From assembly GCF_036250675.1 (NCBI RefSeq), contig NZ_CP109592.1, forward strand, positions 2,108,001 to 2,172,000: DNA of 64,000 bases. The letters run 5' to 3'. The stretch is from Streptomyces sp. NBC_01689 (GTDB lineage: Bacteria > Actinomycetota > Actinomycetes > Streptomycetales > Streptomycetaceae). Shown here one piece after another: positions 31,337 through 40,324 of this stretch. The translations under genes and the position numbers were made by a program. Within the stretch, counting starts at the first letter, position 1. Each line of letters begins with the position of its first letter. A model generated the notes under the pieces. It did no database searches. It saw only the letters and a program-made list of their open reading frames with translations, and was not told the origin of the DNA.

Positions 31337-33276
31337 CGACGCCTCACGGCCGGCGGGCCACTCCCGTCGCGAAGGCGGCGAGCGACCCCGGCGGCGCGAC
31401 GTCCGTCCCCGCGGCACGCGACGGGGCCCCGCGGCCGGCCGCACCGCCCGAACTCGACTACAACGGACGCAGACACCGGCGCGCCATGGACGACGCGACG
31501 CTCCGGGACATGGCCCGCCGGATCCCCAGGGCCCTCGCGCAGACGGCACGGCTCGCCTGGTCCGCCGACCGGCGCATGGCCGCCACGGTCGTCGTGTGCC
31601 AGCTGCTCTCCGGTGCGGCGACGGCCCTGATGCTCGGCGCCGTCGCCCGGGCCCTGCCGCGGCTCACCGCCTCCGACCCCCGGGAGGGGCCGGCGCAGGC
31701 GTGGCCCGCCCTGACCGTCGCGGTCGCCGCGATGGCCGGTGGCTCGGCCCTGTGGATCCTCGCCGACTGGGCGACCCGGCGCCTCAATCCGAAGATCGCC
31801 TCGGCCGCCGATCTCACCCTGGTCGACCTCCATATGCGCGCCGAGCTCTCCGCCTACGACACGGAGGGGTTCAGCGAACGCAGCCAGGCCGCCGAGATCG
31901 GGGCGCTCCGGGCCGTCGATCTCGCCGACGACGCGAAGAGCCTCACCAACGGGCTCGTCCAACTGGTCTCCGCGGCGACCGTCCTCACCTCGCTGCACCC
32001 ACTGCTGCTGGGCGTGCTCCTGCTGTCCGTGATCCCGCGTGGACTGGGCGGGGTGATCGCGGCCCGTATCGACTACCGCGTCCACGACCGCACCCTCTCC
32101 GCCCGCAACCTGCGCGGCATGATGCGCTGGTGGCTGACCACGGCGGACCTCGCCGACGAGCTGCGCGCCAACACCATGCGCCCGTACCTGCAGTTCTGGT
32201 ACCGGACGATGTGCGACCGGGTCGAGGACCGCGAACTGGAGGGCGCCCGGCCTTACTTGCTCGTGACCCTGCTGGCCGCGTCGCTGGCGGGCGTCTTCAC
32301 CCTGGGCATGTGGGCCTCGCTGGCGGCCCTGGTGCTGGCGGGCGCGATGTCGGCGGCGCTCGCGGGCACGGCCGTCGTCGCCGCGCAGACGGCGGGGCGC
32401 GCGCTCCACTCGATCGTGCGGTACGGCGCGGTGATGTTCCACCACGGCCTCTACCTCAACGACTACCACGCCTTCGTCGACGAGGTCGCGTCCATGGTGA
32501 CGTCCCGTGGCACGACGCGGGTCGAGGCGCCGCGGCGGATCCGGTTCGAGGGCGCCGGGTACACCTACCCGGCCAAGGAGACACCGGCCCTGCATCCGGT
32601 CGACCTCACCCTCCATCGCGGGGAGGTCGTCGCCCTGGTCGGCGAGAACGGTGCCGGCAAGTCCACCCTGATCAGGCTGCTCACCGGACTGACCACGGCC
32701 GGCGAGGGCGCCGTACGCTGGGACGACACCGACCTGGCCACCGCCGACGCGGAATCGGTGTGGCGGCACGTCGGCCTCGTCCCGCAGCGGACCGGACGCT
32801 GGCCACTCGCCGCCCGGGAGAACATCACCCTCGGCCGGCCCCGCGAGGACGGCGACGACCGGATCTGGGCGGCCGCCGACCGGGTCGGCATGGCGGAGGC
32901 CCTGCGCGGACTCCCCCGCCGGCTCGACACCCTGCTGGCCCGCTCCGTGTGGGGCGGGCACGAGCTGTCCGGCGGTCAGTGGCAGCGACTGGCCTGCGCA
33001 CGGGCGATGTACCGGGAGCCGGCCGTGCTCGTGCTGGACGAGCCGACCAGCGAGATGGACGCGCGCGGCGAACACACGATCTTCCGCGAGCTGCGCGAGA
33101 CGGCCCGGGACCGGATCACGATCGTGGTCACCCACCGCCTCGACAACGTGCGGATGGCCGACCGGGTCATCGTGCTCGACCAGGGCCGCATCCGCGAAGA
33201 GGGCCGTTTCGAGGACCTCGTCGCCACCGAGGGCAGTCTCCTCGGCGAACTCCACGCCCTGTCCCAGGACCGCTGA
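31333..33276 (+). CDS. ABC transporter, fused permease-ATPase (exporter type)
   Basis: A 647-residue half-transporter: N-terminal cytoplasmic extension of about 75 residues, six membrane helices (e.g. AATVVVCQLLSGAATALMLG, LLLGVLLLSVIPRGLGGVIA, LLVTLLAASLAGVFTLGMW), then a nucleotide-binding domain with Walker A GENGAGKST, Q-loop LVPQRTGRWPL, signature LSGGQWQRLACARAM and Walker B VLVLDEPTSEMDARGE. Works as a homodimer or with an unseen partner; exporters of this layout move peptides, lipids or drugs. Start at 31333 overlaps the preceding small ORF. Followed by a perfect 16-bp terminator. The long open frame upstream of 31333 is not coding by codon use. Confidence 0.85.
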   Translation: MTTPHGRRATPVAKAASDPGGATSVPAARDGAPRPAAPPELDYNGRRHRRAMDDATLRDMARRIPRALAQTARLAWSADRRMAATVVVCQLLSGAATALMLGAVARALPRLTASDPREGPAQAWPALTVAVAAMAGGSALWILADWATRRLNPKIASAADLTLVDLHMRAELSAYDTEGFSERSQAAEIGALRAVDLADDAKSLTNGLVQLVSAATVLTSLHPLLLGVLLLSVIPRGLGGVIAARIDYRVHDRTLSARNLRGMMRWWLTTADLADELRANTMRPYLQFWYRTMCDRVEDRELEGARPYLLVTLLAASLAGVFTLGMWASLAALVLAGAMSAALAGTAVVAAQTAGRALHSIVRYGAVMFHHGLYLNDYHAFVDEVASMVTSRGTTRVEAPRRIRFEGAGYTYPAKETPALHPVDLTLHRGEVVALVGENGAGKSTLIRLLTGLTTAGEGAVRWDDTDLATADAESVWRHVGLVPQRTGRWPLAARENITLGRPREDGDDRIWAAADRVGMAEALRGLPRRLDTLLARSVWGGHELSGGQWQRLACARAMYREPAVLVLDEPTSEMDARGEHTIFRELRETARDRITIVVTHRLDNVRMADRVIVLDQGRIREEGRFEDLVATEGSLLGELHALSQDR

Positions 33277-33296
33277 CGCCTGGACCGGGCCCGGCA

Positions 33297-33331
33297 CCGC
33301 GGGGCCGTGCCGCACCGGCACGGCCCCGCGG
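33297..33331 (+). terminator. Terminator of ABC transporter operon
   Basis: Perfect 16-bp stem CCGCGGGGCCGTGCCG / CGGCACGGCCCCGCGG, 3-base loop, 20 bp after the stop. A tandem CCCTCAG(T/C) repeat follows (about 33355-33392). Confidence 0.8.
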
Positions 33332-33387
33332 CACCCGACCATCGCCTCAACCCCCTCAGTCCCTCAGTCCCTCAGCCCCTCAGCCCC

Positions 33388-34287
33388 TCAGTCAGGGTCC
33401 CGTTCCGCGAGGACCGTCTCGCGGAACTCGGCGACGACGGGCCGGAGATCGACCCGATGCCAGGCCGCCCACAGCCGGACGGACCTTCCGTACCAGGGCA
33501 GTTCACGGATCGCGACCCCGTCGGACGTGCCGCGCACCATGCTCTTCTGGATGAGCGCGAGACCGAGGCCGGAGGCGACCAGGCCCAGTGCGGTGAGAGG
33601 ATCCGCCGCGTCGAGACGGATGTCGGGCGTGAAGCCGGAGGCCACACAGGACGCGACGAACGTGTCGCGCCACGCGGGGTCCGGAGAGTCGCCCACCGCG
33701 ATCCACGGCTGCCCGTCGAGCACGTCCGGCGTCAACTCCCGCTGTTCAGCGAGGGGATGTCCGGTGGGCAGCACGAGCAGCAGCGGATCCCGCAGCAACG
33801 GGGCCGAGTTCAGGTCCGGGTCGTCGTCGGAGGGCGGAGTGCGCACCAGCGCGATGTCCAGACTGCGCTGCCGGAGCCCCTCGAACTGCTCGGCCGACTC
33901 CTGGTCGTACAGAGCGACGTGGATACCCGGGCGCCTGTCACGCAGGGTGCGCAGCGCGGAGGGCAGGATGCCGGTGTGCATCGCGTCGGCGACGTAGCCG
34001 ATGCAGAGGCCGCCCTCCTCCCCGCGGCCGAGCCGTCGGCCCAGGTTCTCCAGCCGGTCCGCGTGGCGCAGCAGGGCCCGCGCCTCGGTCAGGAAGACGC
34101 GGCCGTCGGAGGTCAGCCGGATGCGCTGCTGACTGCGCTCGAAGAGCGTGAGTCCCAGGTTCTTCTCCAGCTGGGCGATCTGGCGGCTGAGGGGCGACTG
34201 GGAGATGTGGAGCCGCTCGGCGGCGCGACCGACGTGTTCGGCCTCGGCGACGGCGACGAAATAGCGGAGTTGTCGCAGGTCAAGCAT
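33388..34287 (-). CDS. LysR-family transcriptional regulator
   Basis: A 299-residue LysR regulator: winged helix MLDLRQLRYFVAVAEAEHVG then RAAERLHISQSPLSRQIAQL, and a periplasmic-binding-protein-like effector domain (GLCIGYVADAMHTGILPSAL, ALVRTPPSDDDPDL, LVLPTGHPLA). Start at 34287 with GAGG upstream. Divergent from an aldo/keto reductase gene at 34428, its likely target. The stop lies inside a short CCCTCAGT tandem repeat. Confidence 0.9.
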   Translation of the reverse strand: MLDLRQLRYFVAVAEAEHVGRAAERLHISQSPLSRQIAQLEKNLGLTLFERSQQRIRLTSDGRVFLTEARALLRHADRLENLGRRLGRGEEGGLCIGYVADAMHTGILPSALRTLRDRRPGIHVALYDQESAEQFEGLRQRSLDIALVRTPPSDDDPDLNSAPLLRDPLLLVLPTGHPLAEQRELTPDVLDGQPWIAVGDSPDPAWRDTFVASCVASGFTPDIRLDAADPLTALGLVASGLGLALIQKSMVRGTSDGVAIRELPWYGRSVRLWAAWHRVDLRPVVAEFRETVLAERDPD

Positions 34288-34325
34288 GTAGGACCTCAAA
34301 GGACTCAACTGTGTCCGAGCAAGTC

Positions 34326-34355
34326 TTGGACAGTCTTATATGCAGATCCTAACCT
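34326..34355 (+). promoter_or_regulatory. Promoter of the aldo/keto reductase gene
   Basis: -35 TTGGAC (34326-34331), 18-bp spacer, -10 TAACCT (34350-34355). The spacer and -35 contain a repeated AGTCTT that may be part of the LysR site. Confidence 0.45.
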
Positions 34356-34427
34356 CGAACACATCACGCCGACGGATCGCCCACAACGTGACGAATCCGT
34401 CATTTTCCCCAGTTCCGAGGATCTTCC

Positions 34428-35441
34428 ATGAGCATCAAGTCCCTCCTGCCCGGCTCGCTCGGCTTCGGCACCGCGCCGCTCGGCAACATGTTCCGCGCCA
34501 TCCCGGAAGAGGAAGCGGCGGCCACCGTGGAGGCCGCCTGGGCCCAGGGCGTCCGCTACTTCGACACCGCGCCCTTCTACGGCGCCGGGCTCTCGGAGAT
34601 CCGGCTCGGTGACGTGCTGGCCGGGCACCCCCGCGACGAGTTCGTGCTGAGCACCAAGGTCGGCCGGGTCATCCTGGACGAGGCCGAGGACCCGTCCGCC
34701 CGCGACCTCGGCGAGAAGGGCGGCCTCTTCGCACACGGCCGTCCGAACAAGATGGTCAACGACTACTCGGCCGACGCCACGCTCCGCTCCGTCGAGGACA
34801 GCCTGAAGCGGCTGCGGACGGACCGCCTCGACATCGTGTGGGTGCACGACGTCGCGCAGGACTTCTACGGGGACGAGTGGCTGGCGGCCTACGAGAGCGC
34901 GCGCACGGGTGCCTTCCGTGTGCTGCAGAGGCTGCGCGACGAAGGCGTCATCAAGGCGTGGGGGCTGGGCGTGAACCGGGTGGAACCCCTGGAGCTCACC
35001 CTCGACCTGGACGAGCCGAAGCCCGACGCCTTCCTTCTCGCGGGCCGGTACACCCTGCTCGACCACGAGCGGGCCCTGCAGCGGCTGCTGCCCGCCGCCG
35101 CGGCCCAGGACGTCGACATCGTGGTCGGCGGCCCGTACAGCTCGGGCATCCTCGCCGGAGGCACGCACTTCGAGTACCAGAAGGCGCCCGCGCACATCGT
35201 CGAGAAGGTGGAGCGCATCAAGGCGCTGGCCGAGCGGCACGGCGTGGGCGTCAAGGCCGCCGCGCTGCAGTTCGCCCTCGCCCACCCGGCGGCCGTGGCC
35301 GCGATCCCCGGCGCGACGCGGCCCGAGCGCATCGCGGAGGACATCGCCGCGCTCACCGAACGGATTCCCGCCGCGTTCTGGGCGGATCTGCGTGCGGAGC
35401 GGCTGGTGGCCGAGGACGCTCCGGTGCCCGCCGCCTCCTGA
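34428..35441 (+). CDS. Aldo/keto reductase
   Basis: A 337-residue NAD(P)H-dependent TIM-barrel oxidoreductase. Catalytic tetrad: Asp and Tyr in VRYFDTAPFYGAG, Lys in FVLSTKVGR and His in LDIVWVHDVA; coenzyme phosphate region AIPGATRPERIAEDIAAL near the C-terminus. The sequence resembles the D-threo-aldose (L-fucose) dehydrogenase / pyridoxal reductase branch. Start has GAGG upstream. Controlled most likely by the divergent LysR regulator. An SRPBCC protein gene follows on the same strand. Confidence 0.88.
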   Translation: MSIKSLLPGSLGFGTAPLGNMFRAIPEEEAAATVEAAWAQGVRYFDTAPFYGAGLSEIRLGDVLAGHPRDEFVLSTKVGRVILDEAEDPSARDLGEKGGLFAHGRPNKMVNDYSADATLRSVEDSLKRLRTDRLDIVWVHDVAQDFYGDEWLAAYESARTGAFRVLQRLRDEGVIKAWGLGVNRVEPLELTLDLDEPKPDAFLLAGRYTLLDHERALQRLLPAAAAQDVDIVVGGPYSSGILAGGTHFEYQKAPAHIVEKVERIKALAERHGVGVKAAALQFALAHPAAVAAIPGATRPERIAEDIAALTERIPAAFWADLRAERLVAEDAPVPAAS

Positions 35442-35594
35442 CCGGCCCCCGCCCCGGCCCCAGCACCGGCCGCCGCACGAACCGGCCGACAGCGGCCCAC
35501 GCAGGGGCAGTTCCCCTCTTGCCGGATCGTGCACCCCGGCCGGCCCGTTCACCCCCAGCCCGACCCGTTCACCCTCAGCCCGACGGAGAATCCC

Positions 35595-36020
35595 GTGGCC
35601 ACGACCACCGCGTCCCTCGACGTCCCCGCCTCACCCGACCGCGTCTGGCAGCTCATCGGCGGCTTCGGCTCACTGCCCGACTGGTTGCCGTACATCCCGA
35701 CCAGCGAACTCGGCGAGGGCGGCCGCGTCCGTACGCTGACGAGCGAGGAGGGCGGCGTGATAGTCGAACGCCTCGAAGCCTTCGACCAGCGGGCCCGCAC
35801 CTACAGCTACTCCATCCTGCGGGCGCCCTTCCCCGTCACCGGCTACGTCTCGACGCTCACGGTGCACGAGACCGGCCGCCGGGACAGCGCCCGCGTGGAG
35901 TGGTCCGGCAGCTTCACGCCCGACGGCACGGGCGACGCCGAGGCGGTCGCCCTGTTCCACGGCATCTACACGGACGGCCTGGCCGCGCTGCACCGCACCC
36001 TGACGTCCGCCGCGGGCTGA
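35595..36020 (+). CDS. SRPBCC-family (polyketide cyclase/START-like) protein
   Basis: A 141-residue helix-grip protein: TTTASLDVPASPDRVWQLIG at the N-terminus, FGSLPDWLPYIPTSELGEGG in the middle and a long C-terminal helix (EAVALFHGIYTDGLAALHRT). The family binds hydrophobic ligands. The GTG at 35595 is 4 bases after GGAGAA; longer starts include proline-rich non-coding sequence. In line with the aldo/keto reductase 153 bp upstream, possibly co-transcribed. Confidence 0.8.
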   Translation: MATTTASLDVPASPDRVWQLIGGFGSLPDWLPYIPTSELGEGGRVRTLTSEEGGVIVERLEAFDQRARTYSYSILRAPFPVTGYVSTLTVHETGRRDSARVEWSGSFTPDGTGDAEAVALFHGIYTDGLAALHRTLTSAAG

Positions 36021-36120
36021 CCCGGACACGGGAAGAATCGCACCGGACCTTCGGCCGCGGCCGTCACCGGGTCAGGGAGCACCAGGACCGGGAGCACCCC
36101 GCCGGGGAACATCCGGACAG

Positions 36121-36156
36121 GGGGCGGCCCCGGACGAGATCGTCCGGGGCCGCCCC
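36121..36156. terminator. Bidirectional terminator
   Basis: Perfect 17-bp stem GGGGCGGCCCCGGACGA / TCGTCCGGGGCCGCCCC with a two-base loop, between convergent genes ending at 36020 and 36187. Confidence 0.8.
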
Positions 36157-36186
36157 GCACCACCACCACGTGGGTACAGGGGATCT

Positions 36187-36363
36187 CTACCAGCGGTACC
36201 AGCGGCCACGTCCGCCACCGGTCCCGGCGGAGCGCATGACGAAGCCGAGCAGCCATACGGCGAGCACGATCACGGCCACGATCCACAGGGCCTTCAGGGC
36301 GAACCCGGCACCGAAGAGGACCAGGGCGAGCAGAAGTACGAGCAGCAGGGGAATCATCGTCAT
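36187..36363 (-). CDS. Small hydrophobic membrane protein, 58 aa
   Basis: Two closely spaced membrane helices: MTMIPLLLVLLLALVLFGAG and ALWIVAVIVLAVWLLGFV, then a short polar tail RSAGTGGGRGRWYRW. This is a small hydrophobic protein type widespread in Streptomyces. GGAGG lies just upstream of the ATG. Function unknown. Confidence 0.75.
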   Translation of the reverse strand: MTMIPLLLVLLLALVLFGAGFALKALWIVAVIVLAVWLLGFVMRSAGTGGGRGRWYRW

Positions 36364-36755
36364 CAACCTCCGCCACTCCGGGTGCCCTCCCGGCACCCGT
36401 TCATGCACCGGGAGTTGAGATGTTTCCGGTCCCTCGGAGCGGCCGTACACGACGGCCCCGGCACGAGGCAGCGGTTCCCGACGCGCCGGACGCGTCCCCT
36501 CCCCCGGCCGGCGGCCCGGCGGCCCGGCGGCCCGGCGGCCCGGCGGCCCGGCGGCCCGGCGGCCGGTCCCCGGACGCGGACGCCCGCAGGCCACGGCCGT
36601 CGGCACACGTCACGGTGGACACCCGGTGTGACGGTCCGCGGGGCGATTCCGCGTCCGGGAGGTCTGCCCGGCGGGTCCCGGGGCAGACGGCGTGGGGTCG
36701 GGGGAGTCGCCCCCGGCCGAACGCCGCCGCAAGGCGCCGATCCGTAGGAGCCCCG
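36364..36755. other. Intergenic region with 8-bp tandem repeat
   Basis: No gene. Six and a half tandem copies of GCGGCCCG lie at 36511-36566. The region separates divergent genes, so promoters for the small membrane protein and the PAP2-DAGK operon must be here; none is obvious. Confidence 0.55.
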
Positions 36756-38501
36756 ATGCCGACCGCCGTGCCGGAAAGACCTGCCGGACTGTCCCGTGCC
36801 CCGTCGGTGGAGGCCGGCTCCGGCAGGCCGGCGACCCTGCCCCGGGGCCTCGGACGGACCGGCGCGCGGATCGCCGTACTGACGCTGTGCCAGGCCGGGT
36901 TGCTGGTGGGCCTCGGGCTCCTGATCACCGGCCCGGCGCGCCACCTGTGGCCGTTGACGGTCGAGGACCGCCTCGACGAGGCCTTCGAGCGGGGCCGCAC
37001 CGGCACGCTCACCACCCTGTCCTTCATCGGTTCGGAGGCCGGCAACACGCTGACGGTCATCACCCTCACCCTGGCGGCATGCCTGGTACTGGTCCTGATG
37101 CCCCGTCTGCCGATGTGGCGGCAGGCGGCCTTCCTCGCCGTCGCCGTCTCCCTCCAGGCGCTGGTCTTCCTGACCATCACCCTGTCGGTGGACCGCCACC
37201 GGCCGGACGTGGACCGCCTCGACGCCTCCCCGCCCACGTCCAGTTACACCTCCGGCCACACCGGCGCCGCCACCGCCCTGTACGCGGGCCTCGCCGTGGT
37301 GGTGCTCTCCCGCGGCCGTGGCCCCTGGCGCCGCGTCGTGGGCGTGCTGCTGCTCCTCGTACCGCTGCTGGTGGGCGTCGCCCGCCTCTACCGCGGCATG
37401 CACCACCCCTCGGACGTCGTGGGCGGACTCGTCAACGGCGGCCTGTCCCTGCTGATCGTCGGACGCGCCCTGCTGACCGACCGGACCGTGACGGCGCCGC
37501 CCAGGGAGGATCCGCCGCCCGCGACCGAGGCCACCGGCGCCGAACGGCACCACGGCACCACGGCCGTGATCTTCAACCCGACGGTGACCGACGAGGCCAC
37601 CCGGGTGTCCCTGCGCCGGGTCCTCGACCACCACGGCCACCGCGCGCCGGTGTTCATCGAGACCACCCGCGACGACCCGGGCGGCGGACAGGCGGCCCGC
37701 GCGGTCCGCGACGGCGCGACGCTGGTCGTGGTCTGCGGCGGGGACGGCACCGTGCGGACGGTGGCCGACGCCCTGGCCGGCAGCGGGGTCCCGCTCGCCG
37801 TCGTACCCTGCGGCACCGGCAACCTGCTGGCCCGCAACCTCGGCCTGCCGCTCTCCCCCGCCGAGGCCCTGGAGGCCGCGCTGCGCGGCACGTCGCACCG
37901 GCTGGACCTCGGGCACATCGAGGGCGACGGCCTCCCCGCCACCCACTTCGCCGCGATGTCCGGGGCCGGGCTGGACGCCGCGATGATCGAGCACACCGAC
38001 GACCGCGCCAAGTCGGCCGTGGGCTGGCCCGCCTACCTGCTGGCGGGTGTCAGCACCCTGCGCACCCCCCGCATGGGTCTGACCCTCCGGCTCGACGACG
38101 CGCCCGCCCTGCGCCGTACCGCCCGCATGGTCCTCGTCGCCAATGTCGGCACGGTCCAGGGCGGGTTGACCCTCCTGCCGTCCGCCCGCCCCGACGACGG
38201 TCACCTCGATCTCCTGGTCCTCGACCCACGGGGTCCCGGCGGCTGGCTGCGCGCGATCGGCACGCTGCTGCGCGGCCGGTCCCGGACGCACCGGCCCGGC
38301 ACCGTCCACACCCTCGCCACCCCGGACGGCGACCGGAAGGGCGTACCGGTGGAGTTCTTCACCTTCCGGCGGGCCGAACTCGCCTTCGACGCACCGCAGT
38401 CCCGCGAACTCGACGGAGACCCGGTCGGCCGTGGCCGCCGGCTGACCGCCGAGGTCAGGCCCGGCGCCCTGACCGTGCTGCTGCCGTCCCGGGAGAAGTG
38501 A
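36756..38501 (+). CDS. PAP2 phosphatase - diacylglycerol kinase fusion protein
   Basis: A 581-residue bifunctional membrane protein. Residues 1-240: PAP2-type phosphatase with several membrane helices; motifs SVDRHRPDVDRL (KxxxxxxRP variant with the lysine replaced), SYTSGHTGAA (PSGH variant, near residue 165) and RLYRGMHHPSDVVGG. Residues 265-581: diacylglycerol/sphingosine kinase-like catalytic domain with FNPTV, VVCGGDGTVRTVADAL near residue 327, and PCGTGNLLARNLGLP. It could make a lipid phosphate and remove another. AGGAG precedes the ATG. The next two genes follow without gaps (TGAATG junctions), forming a three-gene operon. Confidence 0.85.
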   Translation: MPTAVPERPAGLSRAPSVEAGSGRPATLPRGLGRTGARIAVLTLCQAGLLVGLGLLITGPARHLWPLTVEDRLDEAFERGRTGTLTTLSFIGSEAGNTLTVITLTLAACLVLVLMPRLPMWRQAAFLAVAVSLQALVFLTITLSVDRHRPDVDRLDASPPTSSYTSGHTGAATALYAGLAVVVLSRGRGPWRRVVGVLLLLVPLLVGVARLYRGMHHPSDVVGGLVNGGLSLLIVGRALLTDRTVTAPPREDPPPATEATGAERHHGTTAVIFNPTVTDEATRVSLRRVLDHHGHRAPVFIETTRDDPGGGQAARAVRDGATLVVVCGGDGTVRTVADALAGSGVPLAVVPCGTGNLLARNLGLPLSPAEALEAALRGTSHRLDLGHIEGDGLPATHFAAMSGAGLDAAMIEHTDDRAKSAVGWPAYLLAGVSTLRTPRMGLTLRLDDAPALRRTARMVLVANVGTVQGGLTLLPSARPDDGHLDLLVLDPRGPGGWLRAIGTLLRGRSRTHRPGTVHTLATPDGDRKGVPVEFFTFRRAELAFDAPQSRELDGDPVGRGRRLTAEVRPGALTVLLPSREK

Positions 38502-39455
38502 ATGGGTACCGCCACCAGGGTCCCCGAGACCCGTGACATGACCGGTGAGGAGCTGTCCGCGGACGAGGCGCTCGCGTCGCTGCGCCGGTACGGCCGCTGG
38601 CCGCTGCTGCGTGACTCCTTCGTCCGGTTCCGCTACGCGGACGGCTTCAGCCACTCCCGGGCGCTCGCCCTGCAGACGGTGCTGGCCGTGATCCCGCTGG
38701 CGATCGCGTTCGTCGGACTCTCCACGGCGCTGCACTCGGAGGACATCGGCAGATTCGCCGAGCTGACGATCCACCGGATCGCCGCGGGTCCGAGCGCCGA
38801 GGTGGTGGACGACGCGCTGCGGCGCAGCCGGCACACGGCGGGCGACGGCGCGGAGGTCGCCCTCTGGTTCGGTCTGGTCTTCTCCCTGGTCAACGTCACG
38901 ACGGCGATGTGCCAGATCGAGCGCGGCGCCAACCGGATCTACGGGAACGAGCGGGACCGCCCCTTCCACCGCAAGTACCTGCGCGGCCTGGTGATGTCGC
39001 TCAGCGCCGGGATCCCGCTGGGGCTCGGGTTCGTCGTCATGGTGGCCGGCGGCGACCTGGCCTCCGCCGCGGTGACGGTGTACGGACTGGACGGCGCGGC
39101 CAGAACCGCCTGGGAGATCATCCGGTGGCCGGTCGGCTTCCTGCTCGCGCTCATCTCCGCCAGCGCGATCTTCCGCCGCTCGCCGCGCAGACAGCAGCCC
39201 GGGTACACCTGGCTGGCCTTCGGCGCCACCGTCTACCTCGTGCTGTGGACCCTGCTGACCTGGCTGCTGAGCCTCTACCTCGGGATCAGCGGGTCCTTCG
39301 ACACGATCTACGGGCCGCTCAGCGCGTTCATGTCGCTGCTGCTCTGGGCCTATCTGACCTCCATCGCCCTGTTCCTCGGACTGGCGTTCGCCGCGCAGCT
39401 GGAGGCGTCCCGGGCGCTGCGGCCCGGTCCGATCCATCCCGACCCTGGAGTGTGA
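38502..39455 (+). CDS. YihY/virulence factor BrkB-family membrane protein
   Basis: A 317-residue integral membrane protein of the YihY/UPF0761 family, about six helices: SRALALQTVLAVIPLAIAFV near the N-terminus (the A-L-x-T-x-x-A-x-x-P motif), then a long central loop with NRIYGNERDRPFHRKYLRGL, and C-terminal WLLSLYLGISGSFDTIYGPL then MSLLLWAYLTSIALFLGL. Function in bacteria is unsettled; often called ribonuclease BN by old error. Start immediately follows the TGA of the fusion gene. Confidence 0.85.
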   Translation: MGTATRVPETRDMTGEELSADEALASLRRYGRWPLLRDSFVRFRYADGFSHSRALALQTVLAVIPLAIAFVGLSTALHSEDIGRFAELTIHRIAAGPSAEVVDDALRRSRHTAGDGAEVALWFGLVFSLVNVTTAMCQIERGANRIYGNERDRPFHRKYLRGLVMSLSAGIPLGLGFVVMVAGGDLASAAVTVYGLDGAARTAWEIIRWPVGFLLALISASAIFRRSPRRQQPGYTWLAFGATVYLVLWTLLTWLLSLYLGISGSFDTIYGPLSAFMSLLLWAYLTSIALFLGLAFAAQLEASRALRPGPIHPDPGV

Positions 39456-40253
39456 ATGCCGGTGCGCACCGTCGCCCTTCGCCTGCGTGACCGGCGGCGC
39501 CGGGCGGCAGACCGGAGATTCGGGGTCCGGCTGCTCGGATCGGCGGCCGTCGCCGCGGTCGCCGCCGTCCCCTTCGGGATCCTGCTCGTCCTCCTGGAGG
39601 GCCGGTGGGAGCCGCTGCGCCGGCTGGACTCCGGCACGGCGCGGCGGCTGCACGGGACGGCGCTGGAGCATCCCGCCTGGACGGGCACCCTGCGCTTCCT
39701 CTCCGACCGGGTGTGGGATCCCGTCACCCTGCGCTCGGCCGTCGCGCTGCTCACGCTCTGGCTGCTGTACCGCAGGGCGTGGCGGCTGGCGGCCTGGTCC
39801 GCCGTGACGGCCGTGGCCGGCGGCCTGATCGGACTGCTCGTCAAGACGGTGGTCGAGCGGGCCAGGCCGTCCCTGGCGGACCCGGTCGCGCACGCCCCGG
39901 GGTTCTCCTTCCCGTCCGGGCACGCGATGACGGCCACCACCTCGTTCGCGGTGCTGCTGCTCGTCCTCCTCCCCCTGGTCCCGCGCGCCTGGCGGCCCCC
40001 GGTCTGGTGCCTGGCCGTCGTCTCGGTGCTCGGTGTCGGCTTCACCCGTGTCGCGCTCGGCGTGCACTGGTTCAGTGACGTGGTGGGCGGCTGGCTGCTG
40101 GGGCTCGCGGTCGTCGCCCTGACGGCCTGGGCCTTCGAGGCCTGGCGGGTCGACGCGGGCCGCGGACACACCGGGCTGAGGGGCGGTCTGGAGCCGGAAC
40201 TCACCGGCGCCCACCCGGAACCGGGTCCGGCCGGCCGTGAGGTGTCGCACTGA
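39456..40253 (+). CDS. PAP2-family phosphatase
   Basis: A 265-residue membrane phosphatase with complete motifs: KTVVERARPSLADP (KxxxxxxRP), FSFPSGHAMT (PSGH, near residue 153) and RVALGVHWFSDVVGGW (SRxxxxxHxxxD region, with R and H present). It likely dephosphorylates a lipid (di)phosphate such as phosphatidate or undecaprenyl pyrophosphate. ATG directly after the YihY stop. Last gene of the operon; a perfect 18-bp terminator follows. It restores the canonical Lys that the PAP2 half of the fusion lacks. Confidence 0.85.
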   Translation: MPVRTVALRLRDRRRRAADRRFGVRLLGSAAVAAVAAVPFGILLVLLEGRWEPLRRLDSGTARRLHGTALEHPAWTGTLRFLSDRVWDPVTLRSAVALLTLWLLYRRAWRLAAWSAVTAVAGGLIGLLVKTVVERARPSLADPVAHAPGFSFPSGHAMTATTSFAVLLLVLLPLVPRAWRPPVWCLAVVSVLGVGFTRVALGVHWFSDVVGGWLLGLAVVALTAWAFEAWRVDAGRGHTGLRGGLEPELTGAHPEPGPAGREVSH

Positions 40254-40254
40254 G

Positions 40255-40296
40255 ACGGGGTGGGTGCCGGGGACGAACCCCCGGCACCCACCCCGT
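40255..40296. terminator. Bidirectional terminator between lipid operon and subtilase gene
   Basis: Perfect 18-bp stem ACGGGGTGGGTGCCGGGG / CCCCGGCACCCACCCCGT with a six-base loop. Confidence 0.85.
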
Positions 40297-40324
40297 TGTC
40301 AGGACGGACGGCCCCCGGTCACCG

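Noticed and set aside
36511..36566. CRISPR-like array
   Set aside because: Direct tandem 8-mers without spacers; no cas genes anywhere in the window.
36363..40250. Continuous 1295-codon minus-strand frame
   Set aside because: It is the antisense of the PAP2-kinase, YihY and PAP2 genes; composition (Gln/Gly/Arg/His-rich without domains) is a GC-rich shadow.
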